Part shown: positions 10,086 through 20,904 of the stretch, one piece after another
How the letters are laid out: every line of letters starts with the position of its first letter
Position numbering within the stretch: the stretch's first letter is position 1
Origin: Sugiyamaella lignohabitans
Lineage: Eukaryota; Ascomycota; Dipodascomycetes; Dipodascales; Trichomonascaceae
Length of the DNA stretch: 64,000 nucleotides
Reading direction: 5' to 3'
NCBI RefSeq assembly: GCF_001640025.1
Contig: NC_031671.1
Coordinates: 1,240,001 to 1,304,000, forward strand
Notes under the pieces: model-generated
Seen by the model: the letters and a program-made list of their open reading frames with translations, nothing else
Database searches by the model: none
Told to the model about the DNA's origin: nothing
Program-made: the position numbers and the translations under genes

Positions 10086-13000
10086 TTATTGATATGGGTT
10101 TCGAAGAAGGCGTACATTATCATCTTCTCCCCCATATCTGTCGTCATGGTCATCTTGGAGAACACCACCTGAGGTGTTCACTTGCTCCCCACTGGTGTAT
10201 GAAGGGTACGTGGTCAAATTCACGTGGGAGTTGTTGGCGTTGTGAGAGGTGTACGGGTTCAGATACTCCTGAGACTGATTGTAGGGATTGTATGGTTGGG
10301 GATACAAGGGCTCTTCAGATTCTCCATATGGAGCATATGGCATGAGTCCCGCATCAACGTTCGTGGCAGCATGTGAGGTGCTACCATATGGTTGCAGTTC
10401 TACAGCGACAGGTTCAGGGTGGAGTTTCTGTTCATTGCTAGAGTAAGGCTGCCCGGTAGTGGCTGTAGGGATATCCTCATCATCCAAAGCATCCAAGGGT
10501 TCTTCAGTACGTTGGATGTACTGCTCATAGTCCAACTCATTTTCGCCAATGTACTCAAATTCTTGAGATACAGCAGAGACAGAATCCCTACCCAGAACTG
10601 GAACTCCATCGTCGCCATTGAAGATATCATCATTGACATCACAGACACTTTTGAGTCTTGGTCTGATTTCTGCGCGAACCATAGGTTGAGGAAGTCGCCT
10701 ATAGACAATGGGATTTCTGTACCGAGTGTTCAGCTCCGATCCAATAATAGTACCAGAATCACTAGCTCCGTTGTAATGATTCATAGCCTCTCGTTCGTTT
10801 TCGGTAGGAATGAAGTAGAAAAAGAGCGGATTCAGCTTTTTATGCAAGTAAATTTTGAAGGCAATCACAATGAATGGTAATGGGACAACGGCCATACCCA
10901 ATGCCAACCCACCTTGAATCCATACCACTGCCAACAAAATTATGTTACCTACACCCAGAGCAAATAGCAACCGATTAACAATAAACGGCCAGAACATACC
11001 ATCGCTCTCGGCTTTGGTGACGAACATGTACATCAACGAGTACTTTTTCAAAATAATGTCAAACCACAGATAGAATGTGAGCATTGGGAAGATAATAGGC
11101 TGGATGGACGTGAAAGCAAGGGCAATCGTCGAGTAAAACAGAACCCAGATATAGTAAACAGAAAAGTTGAAGCTTTGAGGAGCTGTCAACAGCATTAGTT
11201 CACGAGGAGTTGGTGACAAAAATCTCTTTTGAAAACTGTTCCAAAACAGAGTAAATACCTGGAGCAAGTCTAGCACAGCACCTAAATTTGCCTTTAAAAT
11301 ATACATGACCCAGAAGGATGATGCATTGATAATGGCAGTTGCAATTTGTTCACCGATTTGGAGCTTGTTGAATACTTGGATGAAACTCATGTTATGATTA
11401 TCAGAGCCGACATACTGAATCACTTGACTGACAACGTTCCAAATGACACTCATCATAGTGAAGACAAAGAAATTGTTGAAAAAGAAAAATGCATATAATT
11501 TATTGGCCACATCACGTTCTCGCTCATTCTTTGTCAGCTTGCCTTGCCATTGGGACATTCTTCTCATGATCATGGGCAAGATAAGGAAAATAATCGATGT
11601 GACAATTGGTGAGAGTACACCCTGAAGGATAGCGAACAAAGTAGGATGGCCATCTAAGAATATTTGGTAGTTGTCCCATAAAACGCCGATTCTGGAGAGA
11701 TCCGACAAAAAGCAACCGATAAATGCATTTGGTACGATCCAGGCAACCATAAGCACGGTGAACAGAAGATTACCCCACCACTGTTTGTTCGCCCGTTCAT
11801 ATTTGCCAAGCAAGATATTCTTCCAAATAATATCTTCTGGTCTAGGGGCTAGTTTGACGAGCGCTCCACCAACTCTTCCGCTTTTCTTGTTGGCCTTTTT
11901 GGCAGTGATATGTGCTTCTGGCTGGTTCCGGTATGAAACAAATCCGTATGGCAGCTTCTCGGTGTGAGATCTATTAGCAGTATCATACTCAGCTGAAGTT
12001 CGGGAAATTTGGTCCCTATATATTCTGAGTTTAATGAGGTAATAGTTGATGGCATCGACTTTATCTTTTAACTTTTCTCTGTCCTCTTTCATTGGTCGCG
12101 TCATTGGCCGTTTGGATGGTAGCTTGTCAGGATGCTTGAAATACTTTGCCAAATGTTTTTCTAAAGCATGCAAACACTTGTTATACTTTTCATGTAATTC
12201 ACCAAGATGTCGCACATTGTGACCAATCTCGACCTGTTCGACTTTGGGTGCATTGTCGGCAGTACCTGCAAACGTTGTCATCAAATTGTACAATCCCGAA
12301 TCAGATAGGTACTTATTCGGCAGCTCTGTCAATAGCAGAGTTCGTGCGAAAAGTGCCCTTTGATAATCTTGCGACATATATAGACGTCGTCGCAGGCTGA
12401 TAATCTTCTTATAATTTGACCACAAAAAGAATAACACTGTGAAGACAACTACATAGCCAATGACAACATGTGCTATTAGCGGTCTTCCTCGTACCAAAGA
12501 GGGAGTCATTAAGATGAAAGCATCACGGCTTGTCAAATTAGACCCATAAGGACTTTGCAAATTAAAATAAATGTTAATGGGGATTCCAATCGCGCACAGC
12601 AGGATTGAAAGCACAAAAAACATGTTTCTCAGCATAGTGAGGAACCTAATAAACACGGCAGCATCAAGTCCGAGATAGATAACCAGCTCATCTTCGGTGA
12701 TTTCAAATACCTTCTTGATCCATTGAAGTGGATTCTTCTTGGAAAGGGAGGGCAACTGCTTTTGTGAAGAGGCCAATCCATTGCGGCTCTTCTCCTCTGT
12801 ATACTTCAACTTAGGTGCATAGATAAGATTATGCCTAGGTCTGATGAAACAAAATGCAACAAATAATACTATTGAGCCACCTAAGAACAGAATCAAACTG
12901 GCTAGTACCGAATTTGAACCGTATCGTGAACTATTTGTGTTAGTTTGTGTCTTGGATCATGGGGCTATCGAATGTCGAATCGGCGATCCTCCATGCTTCA

Positions 13001-13272
13001 ACATCTACGGCACCATTTGCTGACGAATCGGACAGAGTCAACCTGATAGCTGGAGAAGTATATTTTTAAGAGCACTTACGATTGGAATGAATTCTGAAGC
13101 AGTTGCTAGATGTATAGTTAGTATGGATACTTGATGAGGCCATGAAACTACAACACCATGAGGGTGATCTAGCGGACTCTGCCTTGGTACTTACTAGAAG
13201 AAGTTGTCCTGGATCAGACTTTTTGGGGGTTGGAGTCGCATCGCGCACCTGTACAACTGGAGTACCAGTCAT
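10086..13272 (-). CDS. CSC1/OSCA-type membrane channel (RSN1/PHM7 family), three exons
   Basis: Member of the OSCA/TMEM63/DUF221 family of osmosensitive cation channels, multi-pass in the plasma membrane or ER. I assemble exon 1 13272-13195 (26 codons), a 26-nt exon 2 13105-13080, and exon 3 12930-10086; 982 aa. Intron 1 (89 nt) and intron 2 (149 nt) both have GTAAGT donors; branch motifs are TACTAAC and AACTAAC. The join reads GQLLL-QLLQNSFQS-SRYGSNSVLASLIL, leading into the first membrane helix and FIRPRH, as expected. The body has the cytosolic loop, EDIIWKNIL, and many helices, then a hydrophilic tail with repeated PY/NPY motifs, typical of the PHM7-like extension. In-frame upstream ATGs exist (to 13449); I chose 13272 because upstream residues look untranslated. 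Which of the several yeast paralogues it matches is unclear. Confidence 0.88.
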
Positions 13273-14757
13273 TGTGTCGTAGATTTGATTAGATGAAAGT
13301 CCAAAGACCCCGTTGAGACCCCGTTTGTAAATGAAGAAAGACCCACCACTGATTTCTGATGAGGCTTCTGACAATGCACTTATGATGATAAAGATAATAT
13401 TATTGTGATGATAATAACCAGTACTCTTCTTGTGGTCTTCGTTTCTCACAGGACTTGATTAATTTCTTTTAGTTGTAATCGATAAACGAGATGAAGTCAT
13501 GAGAATCAAATGGAATTTTATCTTTGAAATTAACCCCTCGCTCTCAGGATTCCCGTTAATATCTATTCTTGCATGGAGATGTGAGCTGGCTCTAAAAAGA
13601 AATTAACATACCTCTGTATAGAAATATGATCCTCGAACTCTCGGTTGTTGGATTTAGAGTTTGTGTGGCGCAAGCTCAAGAATCAAACGTGATTAGCACA
13701 GTAAAGATGGAGTATCAAAGTGCTAAATTTATCCTTTTTCTTGGCAGTATCTAGTTATCTTCATTTCAAAGCCATTTAGATTCAACTCTCCGTATTATAC
13801 AATCTGCTACCAGCTCTAACGTTTCCCCCGTTCATGTACTATGCATAGTTCAGGTGAATTTGAAACACCAAACGCGACTACTTCCTAGCTTTTCGGGTGA
13901 TTAGCAGCAAAAGTATGCAACACTCAGATAGCGAGGAGACCTGTGAGGTGTAATTATTGATCGCCAGTACTACTCTAGTGATTGTTATAGATGTCTAGCA
14001 ATATTTACTATATCCAGAAATCACCTCTTAACGATCGTCTAGACCGGTATGATAAGAAGATTGGCATTGACCATCAGCAACCAGAGTAGAGAGTCTTGAG
14101 TCTGCTGCGTCCTGCCCTTTTTCGAGTTATATTTTTGCTAGCCCAAAGTAAAACAAAATACATTATGGGCAGATATGACTTCTACTCTGGAATACTGTAA
14201 CTTATTTAATTGCACGGCATACACAATCTATCTGGTAAAGCTTCATATATTGGCAGGGTTATGATTCGTTTGACAGTCATCCAAATATAGAAAACCGTTG
14301 GCAGATCTAAAGAAGATTTTCACCTACAAAAAGCAATCTTACCCTCCTTACCCTTGTTTCCGTGGCAAATAGCGCAAATTCTGCACAGATGTTCCATTTT
14401 TTGCTGCAGATCGGTTATTTAACAGGTGATAGGTGCATATCTGTTTGTTCTATATTAAGAAGTAGCCAAGACTGATTTGTGTGTCTGTCTCGAATATACT
14501 GTCCGTACTACCTCATCTGCTAGAAAAGATGTAGTGAATGTATTGGATTGAACTCGGAGCTCGATATTCAGTTTCACATGCAGCTACATTTTAGTATACT
14601 TAATCCCTATTCAAAGAATACCAAACTGATATACACATAATAGTCAGGCATCATACAGTTGCAATTTCTGTCTCTATTAAATAATTCATTTTATTATTTT
14701 TTTTTATCTATTTTTAATATTTTTTATTCGACAGCGATTATTTAAATTTTTGATTGA
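13273..14757. other. 1.5-kb AT-rich intergenic region
   Basis: Divides the channel gene start from the CPR6 stop. AT-rich, with a T-rich block at about 14690-14750 just downstream of CPR6, probably its 3' end signals. No gene, RNA or GC element seen. Confidence 0.5.
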
Positions 14758-16067
14758 TCATGAAAAGAACTTGCTTAGAGCAGCCTTTTCCTTGTTGCGT
14801 CTGTCTTGAGCAGCTTTCTTAGCCTTCGCAATAAGTGCAGTAATAGCAGCATCATCAGGAGCATACTTCAAGGCCTCGTTCAAATCCTTGACAGCACCCT
14901 CTTCATTTTTAAGCAACAATTCACCATTACCACGACGATACAAAGCCTTAGCCTTCTCCTTATCTCCAACTTTGTCCTCTAAAGAGAGAACTTCAGAAGA
15001 AGCCTCAATAGCCTCGCGAGGAAGGTTCTCCTTAAGAGCAGTAAGAGCCACATTCAAGTAAACAGAAATCTTGATATCCGACAAAGTCTTCAAATCCTCC
15101 TCAGACAAGTCATCAGGGAAGTAATCTTTCAAATAGTTGGCGGCCTTAGAATATTTGTTATAAGCTCCCTTGATATCGCCTGATTTGAACAGCTTCGTAC
15201 CGATTTCCTTGATATTCTTGACAGCAGTAAACACTGTTTCAGGTACATTCTCGTCGACTCTACCCTCATCTTTAAGAGAATCCTCATAATCATCACCTGT
15301 ACCATCGTTAAAAGTAGGCAGTTCATCTTCAGGACTCAATTCACCACAGTCAGTAATAACAACATCCTGTACTGGTCTGTCTCCAGAGTCCTTCTTTGTG
15401 TTCTCAACTTTTCTAATAACAGACTTACCAGCAAGCAGTTTTCCGAATACAACATGCTTACCGTCTAAATGAGGGGTGGGAACTGTAGTAACGAAGAATT
15501 GCGATCCGTTGGTGTTAGGACCAGCATTGGCCATACTCAACAAAAATGGCTCGGTGTGCTTAACAGGAAATGCCTCGTCCTCGAACTTCTCGCCATAAAT
15601 TGAAACACCACCAGTACCATTACCGTTCGTGAAATCACCACCCTGAATCATGAAATCCTTAATAACTCTGTGGAAAATCGATCCCTTATAAGAAAGAGCA
15701 ACGCCATTCTCAGTCTTGCCTTTATCTCCAGTACAAAGAGCTCTGAAGTTCTCAGCTGTCTTAGGAACCAGGTCGCTATACTATTTTCCTGTTAGTATAT
15801 GCTCCACAGTCTACGGGCTCTTGCTGCCTCCGGCGGCTGGGGCTTCGCCCCAGACCCCACTGCTCCTCTCGCTTCGCTCGAGTCGGGCGTCGGGGTGCCA
15901 CGACATGGATTGAGATTCGGGAGTGAGATATTGGATCAGGGAGTGACCAGAGCTTTCGATGTGGATTCGGAACTTACCAGTTCAAACACAGATCGGCCAA
16001 TTGGCTTTCCGCCAATGGAGATATCCATGAAGACTCTTGGTCTTACAGTGGCAGCTTCGCTAGTCAT
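14758..16067 (-). CDS. CPR6: Cyclophilin-40 type peptidyl-prolyl isomerase with TPR domain, two exons
   Basis: Hsp90 co-chaperone with prolyl isomerase activity. Exon 1 16067-15978 (30 codons), exon 2 15780-14758; 370 aa, against 371 in budding yeast Cpr6. The 197-nt intron has GTAAGT, TACTAAC and an AATAG acceptor; it joins GRSVFEL to [18 protein letters not shown]. The cyclophilin fold (about residues 8-180) has [24 protein letters not shown] and HVVFG; the C-terminal third has three TPR repeats (from about 215) with the charged helix ending [12 protein letters not shown]. Odd: the intron contains a whole GC-rich element (15825-15885), which makes it one of the longest introns here. Confidence 0.95.
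15825..15885 (+). repeat. GC-rich two-hairpin element, copy 5, inside the CPR6 intron
   Basis: Complete copy (hairpin A loop TTC, CTCGAGTCG tail) lying between the donor at 15977 and acceptor at 15781 of CPR6, in the orientation opposite to the gene. Confidence 0.92.
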
Positions 16068-16395
16068 AGTAGTCGCTCAATTGTATAAATTTCAGATCGT
16101 TGCCGTTATAATTTGCAATTTGTTGTTGTCGAGGCGTTGGTGACTATGCCCAGGTTTATATGCTATGAAGCTCAGGGTAAGCGCATAGAAGCGAACTTTC
16201 TCGAACAAACGTACTGAATATGCACGTTCCTGGTGATCCTTCTCGATTACTACCTGGACACAACTGTATCTATTACTATCAATAAAGTTCCAACTGAATT
16301 GAAAATCGGCCATTTACCATTCCTATCTAAACAACAGCTTTCCTAAGAATATTGTGCTTGCTCCTATTACTACGGATAAATGACAGGAGTATAAT

Positions 16396-16413
16396 GGGGG
16401 GGGGGGGGAGGGG
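16396..16413 (+). repeat. G-tract
   Basis: Thirteen consecutive G, one A, then four more G: a homopolymer unusual for this AT-rich intergenic background. Confidence 0.9.
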
Positions 16414-16466
16414 CTGGTCGTTGGTTAGGTGGCCGTCACAACGAGAAACTGGGTCAGATCACCAAA

Positions 16467-16521
16467 AGCTCGCGAAGCGAGCACAACGGGGTCTGGGGCA
16501 GCGCCCCAGCCGCCGGAGGCA
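16467..16521 (-). repeat. GC-rich two-hairpin element, copy 6
   Basis: Tail hairpin GCTCGC-GAA-GCGAGC, hairpin A loop GCG... variant with intact stem (CTGGGGC-AGC-GCCCCAG). Confidence 0.9.
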
Positions 16522-16696
16522 CACCCCTCACCTCATCGATAATTGTTCAACCGAGAACCAGTAGAGCTATTGCGTGGAAAAGAAGCGAACTGTACCCCTG
16601 TATGTATTATGTCCCAAATAGGAAATACTAGGGGCTGGTGTGTTGGAAGGTGAAAAATTACGAGATTGTTAATAATAAATAGTAAATAAATAGAGT

Positions 16697-17446
16697 CTAT
16701 GAACATTTGAAACAGAACGGTCTATTGCATTTTAGAGAGCCACCCGGTTTACAGGACGGTTTAAGAGTTAGTGATGTCGTGGGTTCTGAAGAAGGGAGGG
16801 GACTGGTATCTGAATCCGAGTCGCTCTCATCTAGGTACTGGAGAACGGCTGAAGATGAGTTATTATGTTTGATGGGTGATGAAGGAATGTCAATTTTCTG
16901 CCTGATGGGAGAGATAACGGATGTTGAATTGTTTTGAGGAAGAATAGTGTCTTCTTTGTCATGTCCATCATCACTGTTTAGCAGCCAGTTGGTGAGGTCA
17001 GCTACAGGCTTGACGGGGCTATTATTTTTGCTCTTTTTGCTTGGGCTGCTATCCAGTCCTGTTTGAGATCCAGATTTCCGTTTCCTTCTTGCAGACTCAC
17101 CATCGTTCTCATCATCTACATCCAACCACAGACTTCCAGTCTTATCGTCCAGACTCCTCAAATGACCATGATCCTCCACGATTTCCCCAGTGTACAGATC
17201 TATAACATCAGCATCCTTCTCAATGTCTTCATTTCCGTACTTTGAAATAATGGCCATCCAAGCTTGACCAAGTTTATACTCGGATTTTTCTCTCTCCGAG
17301 CTGATTTTACTATTCAGATACTCTTGCTCGACCGAATCAACACCTTCATCGTCACTAGTCTCAACCGCTTCTTCGTCAGACGAAACCTCATTTCGACTGC
17401 CATAATCGTAACTTTCTACCTCGTCATCATTAAAAACATCCATCAT
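16697..17446 (-). CDS. SCM3: SCM3/HJURP-like centromeric histone chaperone
   Basis: Likely the chaperone that deposits the centromeric H3 variant (Cse4/CENP-A). The 249-aa protein is acidic at both ends. Residues about 60-105 match the Scm3 core: AWMAIISKYG, then DADVIDLYTGEIVEDHGHL, close to the family pattern of W-x-x-I-x-x-KYG followed by D-x-IDL-x-TG-x-I-V-x-D-x-GHL. The middle has Ser/Pro-rich stretches with SPxK/SPIR motifs that could be Cdk sites. The last residues carry three Cys in CNRPFCFKC plus an earlier CKPG, suggesting a small metal-binding or redox motif. Single exon; start at 17446 (MMDVF), with 17443 an alternative. Recognition rests on one short conserved block. Confidence 0.72.
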   Translation of the reverse strand: MMDVFNDDEVESYDYGSRNEVSSDEEAVETSDDEGVDSVEQEYLNSKISSEREKSEYKLGQAWMAIISKYGNEDIEKDADVIDLYTGEIVEDHGHLRSLDDKTGSLWLDVDDENDGESARRKRKSGSQTGLDSSPSKKSKNNSPVKPVADLTNWLLNSDDGHDKEDTILPQNNSTSVISPIRQKIDIPSSPIKHNNSSSAVLQYLDESDSDSDTSPLPSSEPTTSLTLKPSCKPGGSLKCNRPFCFKCS

Positions 17447-18028
17447 CGGTCATTTCCATTCACCTCAAATAAATCAACCATTCCAGATGAGTATTAAAGG
17501 GAACAATACCAATACGCGTTCGAGATCGCCATCAATTAAATCATGCGCACCATTACCCGGACCTCGCTCTCCATTCACCGCTGACCTCTTTTAATTTCTT
17601 AATTTTATCCCCAGTTCACTAAACCTGTCCAGCGGGTTCTTGGGTGAACGGGACATGCCTCCGGCGGCTGGGGCGCTGCCCCAGACCCCGTTGTGCCAGC
17701 TTCGCGGGCGCCAGAGACCGTCGACGCCAGACTCGAGCGCCGCGAGAGGAGCCACGGGGTCTGGGGCGGAGCCCCAGCCGCCGGAGGCATGTCCCCTTCA
17801 CCCCAGAAACCGTTTAGTTTCACCAGAGAAAATGTAGGTAGTCGCGTGACTGGAGATGGAGACTCAGGGGCTACCCCTGAGCTTGCTGTTCTGGTGTAAG
17901 ATCGGCGGGGGGAACCGCAGCAATACGGCTTGGAGATCTGAAAAATTCAGGAATCCCGCTTGTTTAGCTGCTTATAACTCCGAGGAAACCGGCTGGATCC
18001 CGCCTGTTGTGTGTTTTCCGTTTGTAAT
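17447..18028. other. Divergent promoter region, SCM3-like gene and CRD1
   Basis: Contains an inverted pair of GC elements at 17656-17789 between the two start codons; otherwise no feature seen. Confidence 0.5.
17656..17789. repeat. Inverted pair of GC-rich elements, copies 7 (+) and 8 (-)
   Basis: Copy 7 is 17656-17709 (hairpin A loop GCT, short tail around CCAGCTTCGCGGG), copy 8 is 17730-17789 (full CTCGAG tail). The tails face each other across 20 bp. Confidence 0.9.
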
Positions 18029-19045
18029 ATGAGTTTGATTCGTGATGCCGGTCTTCTGTGGAAGCTCCAGAGACTGTCGCCTTCGTACAATGTCCTCGGT
18101 AAATCGAGTACGACGATAAAATCACTCGGTCTCCACGCCAGAGGTCTCGCTAGTGTGAGGGCTCCAGCGTCGTCGACTTCGGTTTTAGCGAGACGGGAGT
18201 TATCAGTCAAAGATTTCAGAAACCATTTAACATACAACCAATTGGTACGGCGGCTTTCGAACAGTCGATTGGTATCAGAAGAACAGAGAGAGAAAACTAA
18301 ACCCATTGCCACACCAGCACCTGCTTCTGCTGCTAACACCACCACATCCAAAAATGCATCATCAACGACATCTACATCCACGGAAACAGCAGAGATCCCT
18401 GTTACAAAACCAAAGAAGCCACTGAAAGAAGACATATGGACAATTCCTAATATACTGACATTGTCAAGACTGGCGGCGGCACCGGTCATTGGATATTTGA
18501 TTGTCGACGGCCAGCCATTCTGGGCCCTGTCGCTCGTTGTATACTCAGGCATTACAGACCTTTTGGATGGATATATTGCAAGAAGATTCAAAATGCAGAG
18601 TGTAGTAGGTTCTGTTATTGATCCTCTCGCCGACAAAGCTTTGATGATGACGCTTGCGACATGTTTAGGAGTGTCTGGTGATATCCCCATGGCCATGGCA
18701 GTCATCATCTTGGGTCGCGATATCCTACTGGGTCTGTCGGCATTCTACTACAGATACATCTCACTACCACCGCCAATCACATTCAAACGGTACTGGGACT
18801 TCTCCATCCCGTCAGCAGAAGTCCATCCCACCACGATATCCAAATACAACACGTTCTTCCAAATGGTCTACCTCGGCTCTAGCCTCATCTACCCGGTCAT
18901 TGCACCGTCTCTCCAAACAGCGGCCGCTGACAACCTCGGTCTCGGGCTCACTGCCATGGGCTACCTCGTGGCCACCACCACCATCTGGAGCGGCCTCTCA
19001 TACGTGTTCTCGAAATCCGCTGTCAAAATCATCAAACAGCGGTGA
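18029..19045 (+). CDS. CRD1: Cardiolipin synthase
   Basis: Joins CDP-diacylglycerol to phosphatidylglycerol to make cardiolipin in the mitochondrial inner membrane. 338 aa from the ATG at 18029; an open GTG codon further upstream is not a credible start. Residues 1-115 form a basic, Ser/Thr-rich presequence and linker. The CDP-alcohol phosphatidyltransferase signature D-G-x2-A-R-x8-G-x3-D-x3-D is complete at about residues 180-202 (DGYIARR ... GSVIDPLADK). Several membrane helices follow, and the C-terminus ends in a basic KSAVKIIKQR. Preceding EDIWTIPNILTLSRL is the typical domain start. Faces CCT4 tail to tail, with a pair of GC elements in between. Confidence 0.95.
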   Translation: MSLIRDAGLLWKLQRLSPSYNVLGKSSTTIKSLGLHARGLASVRAPASSTSVLARRELSVKDFRNHLTYNQLVRRLSNSRLVSEEQREKTKPIATPAPASAANTTTSKNASSTTSTSTETAEIPVTKPKKPLKEDIWTIPNILTLSRLAAAPVIGYLIVDGQPFWALSLVVYSGITDLLDGYIARRFKMQSVVGSVIDPLADKALMMTLATCLGVSGDIPMAMAVIILGRDILLGLSAFYYRYISLPPPITFKRYWDFSIPSAEVHPTTISKYNTFFQMVYLGSSLIYPVIAPSLQTAAADNLGLGLTAMGYLVATTTIWSGLSYVFSKSAVKIIKQR

Positions 19046-19092
19046 GCCTATGGGCTATGTAAATTAACTATTAATTCTCGGTAGTGGGACGG

Positions 19093-19224
19093 TGCCTCCG
19101 GCGGCTGGGGCGCTGCCCCAGACCCCGTTGTGCTCGCTTCGCGAGCAGCCGACGGGTCATCACGGTCCTAGCAACGAGCGAAGCGAGCCGGGGGGTCTGG
19201 GGCGCAGCCCCAGCCACCGGAGGT
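19093..19224. repeat. Inverted pair of GC-rich elements, copies 9 (+) and 10 (-)
   Basis: Copy 9 is 19093-19147 (tail GCTCGC-TTC-GCGAGC), copy 10 is 19173-19224 (slightly diverged head, CCAGCCACCGGAGGTA). They fill most of the 224-bp gap between the convergent CRD1 and CCT4 stops, so one or both may be transcribed in 3' UTRs. Confidence 0.9.
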
Positions 19225-19269
19225 ATCCTGTCTACCCGAAAGTCACAGTTCAATAAAAATGTATTAATT

Positions 19270-20904
19270 TTAGCGACTGAAGGCGATGTCGTCGATACGG
19301 AGAATCGATTTCACACACTCGGCAGCGAGGGTAATGGCGCTTTTGTTGACGAGAACCGGTTGCAGAACGTGCTCGTCGTAGATGTTGGCGGTGCCGCGAC
19401 GGATGCTGACGCCGGCATTGAGCTGTCCTTGCTCGTGTCTGTTGCGGAGGTCGGTGACGACCTCGATGCTGTTGATTCCGGCGTTTTCAGCCAGGGTTGT
19501 AGGAATCACGTCGAGTGCCTCGGCAAACTCCTTCCAGCAGAACGACTCGGTTCCGGAAAGTGTTCGTGCCTCTTTAGTGAGAACACGGGCGATTTCCACC
19601 TCGGGGGCACCTCCTCCGGCAATAAGAGCCTTTTCCTTCACCAAACAACGGATAACACAAAGAGCATCGTGCAAAGAACGCTCGGATTCATCGAGAATCA
19701 ACTGGTTAGCACCTCTGCAGATGATGGAAACAGTGGATGTCGAACCAGAGGCAGAACCGCTGCCGCTACCGGAACTACTATCAGATCCACTGCTAGCAGC
19801 AGTACCACTGACCTTAATAACACGAGATCCAGAAGACTCGACTTCTTCAACAAGATCAGCGTATCCTAATCTGTCTTCAGTGAACGAGTCGATGTCGGCA
19901 ATAGGACTACAGCCAGTACTCTTACAAATGAATTCGACCTCATCTCTCTCAATATCCTTGACAACCATGATATTCAGTTTGGAAAGGAAATGCAGGGAAA
20001 GATCATTAACCGCATCACGGAGAATCGACTTCTGAATGAACAATACATTACACTTTGCCTTTTTGATCTGTTTACACATGTTCAACAAATAGGTTCTCTC
20101 TTCTTTCAGGATCTTGTCCATTTGTCTATAATCATTAACAACAACATGGTTTTCCATGTCAGGTTTAGGAGGAGACAATTGGAACTGAATCATACCAATA
20201 CGAGCCTTCTCCATACGACTTGGGCCACCGGAGTTCTTGACAGCATTTTGAGTCAACACGAGACCGGGCACAAGTTCAGTATCATCGATAGTACCACCGA
20301 CTTTCTTGATAAGACGGATATCTTTGAGATCCACATTAGTAGCAGTAGCAGGATCAATGACCTTGAGAACTGCATCGACTGCCATTGGCGCCAATAATGA
20401 CGAGTATTGAGATACGATTTTGGAGTTGAGCGAAGTGGACGCAGCAGTAATCAGTTTTTCCCTGTCGCTTAAAGAGATCTTATGTGACATTTCTAACAGA
20501 ACTTCGACGGCTCTAGCAGCTGCTCTTTGGAAAGATTCGGCAATAATTGAAGGATGGATACCCTTGTTTAGTAATCGTTCAGCAGCACCAAGTAACGCAC
20601 CAGCAATCACCACAACCGAAGTGGTACCATCACCAGCTTCAACATCCTGAGCAGCTGATAAATCAACCAGCATCTTAGCAGCAGGATGCATCACTGCCAT
20701 ATGCTGTAAAATTGTATGACCATCATTGGTGATAATGACCTCTCCCTTGCCAGTCTGGAGCATCTTGTCCATACCTTTAGGACCGAGCGAGGTTCGAATG
20801 GCATCTGCCACGGCACGAGCCGCCAGAATATTACTGCGACGAACCTCCTGAGGCTTCTCCTTGTCCTTAAAAACGTTTCCCGAGGGTTTAGCTACCGAAT
20901 TCAT
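19270..20904 (-). CDS. CCT4: Chaperonin TRiC/CCT subunit delta
   Basis: One of the eight subunits of the cytosolic chaperonin that folds actin and tubulin. 544 aa in one exon; budding yeast Cct4 is 528. ATP-binding signatures are in place: [11 protein letters not shown] (39-49), ITNDGHTIL and GDGTTSVVV (91-99), and [10 protein letters not shown] near residue 410. The delta-specific IVSQYSSLL block and the apical-domain stretch follow. Odd: a Ser/Gly-rich insert of about 20 residues (around 360-380) in the apical/intermediate region. Start ATG at 20904 gives the usual N-terminus. Shares a divergent promoter with CDC123 that contains the long inverted repeat at 21127-21318. Confidence 0.97.
   Translation of the reverse strand: MNSVAKPSGNVFKDKEKPQEVRRSNILAARAVADAIRTSLGPKGMDKMLQTGKGEVIITNDGHTILQHMAVMHPAAKMLVDLSAAQDVEAGDGTTSVVVIAGALLGAAERLLNKGIHPSIIAESFQRAAARAVEVLLEMSHKISLSDREKLITAASTSLNSKIVSQYSSLLAPMAVDAVLKVIDPATATNVDLKDIRLIKKVGGTIDDTELVPGLVLTQNAVKNSGGPSRMEKARIGMIQFQLSPPKPDMENHVVVNDYRQMDKILKEERTYLLNMCKQIKKAKCNVLFIQKSILRDAVNDLSLHFLSKLNIMVVKDIERDEVEFICKSTGCSPIADIDSFTEDRLGYADLVEEVESSGSRVIKVSGTAASSGSDSSSGSGSGSASGSTSTVSIICRGANQLILDESERSLHDALCVIRCLVKEKALIAGGGAPEVEIARVLTKEARTLSGTESFCWKEFAEALDVIPTTLAENAGINSIEVVTDLRNRHEQGQLNAGVSIRRGTANIYDEHVLQPVLVNKSAITLAAECVKSILRIDDIAFSR

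Larger units (their letters stand above)
16068..16696. other. Intergenic region upstream of CPR6, downstream of the SCM3-like gene
   Basis: Holds a G-rich tract at 16396-16413 and one GC element at 16467-16521. Nothing that looks coding. Confidence 0.5.

Noticed and set aside
13066..13449. Separate small gene upstream of the channel
   Set aside because: The frame runs through two good GTAAGT donors and a TACTAAC branch site; its parts join in phase to the channel.
18011..18028. GTG start for CRD1 and TTG starts for PMA1 and the channel
   Set aside because: Nuclear yeast genes begin at ATG; good ATGs lie just downstream (CRD1, PMA1) or in an upstream exon (channel).
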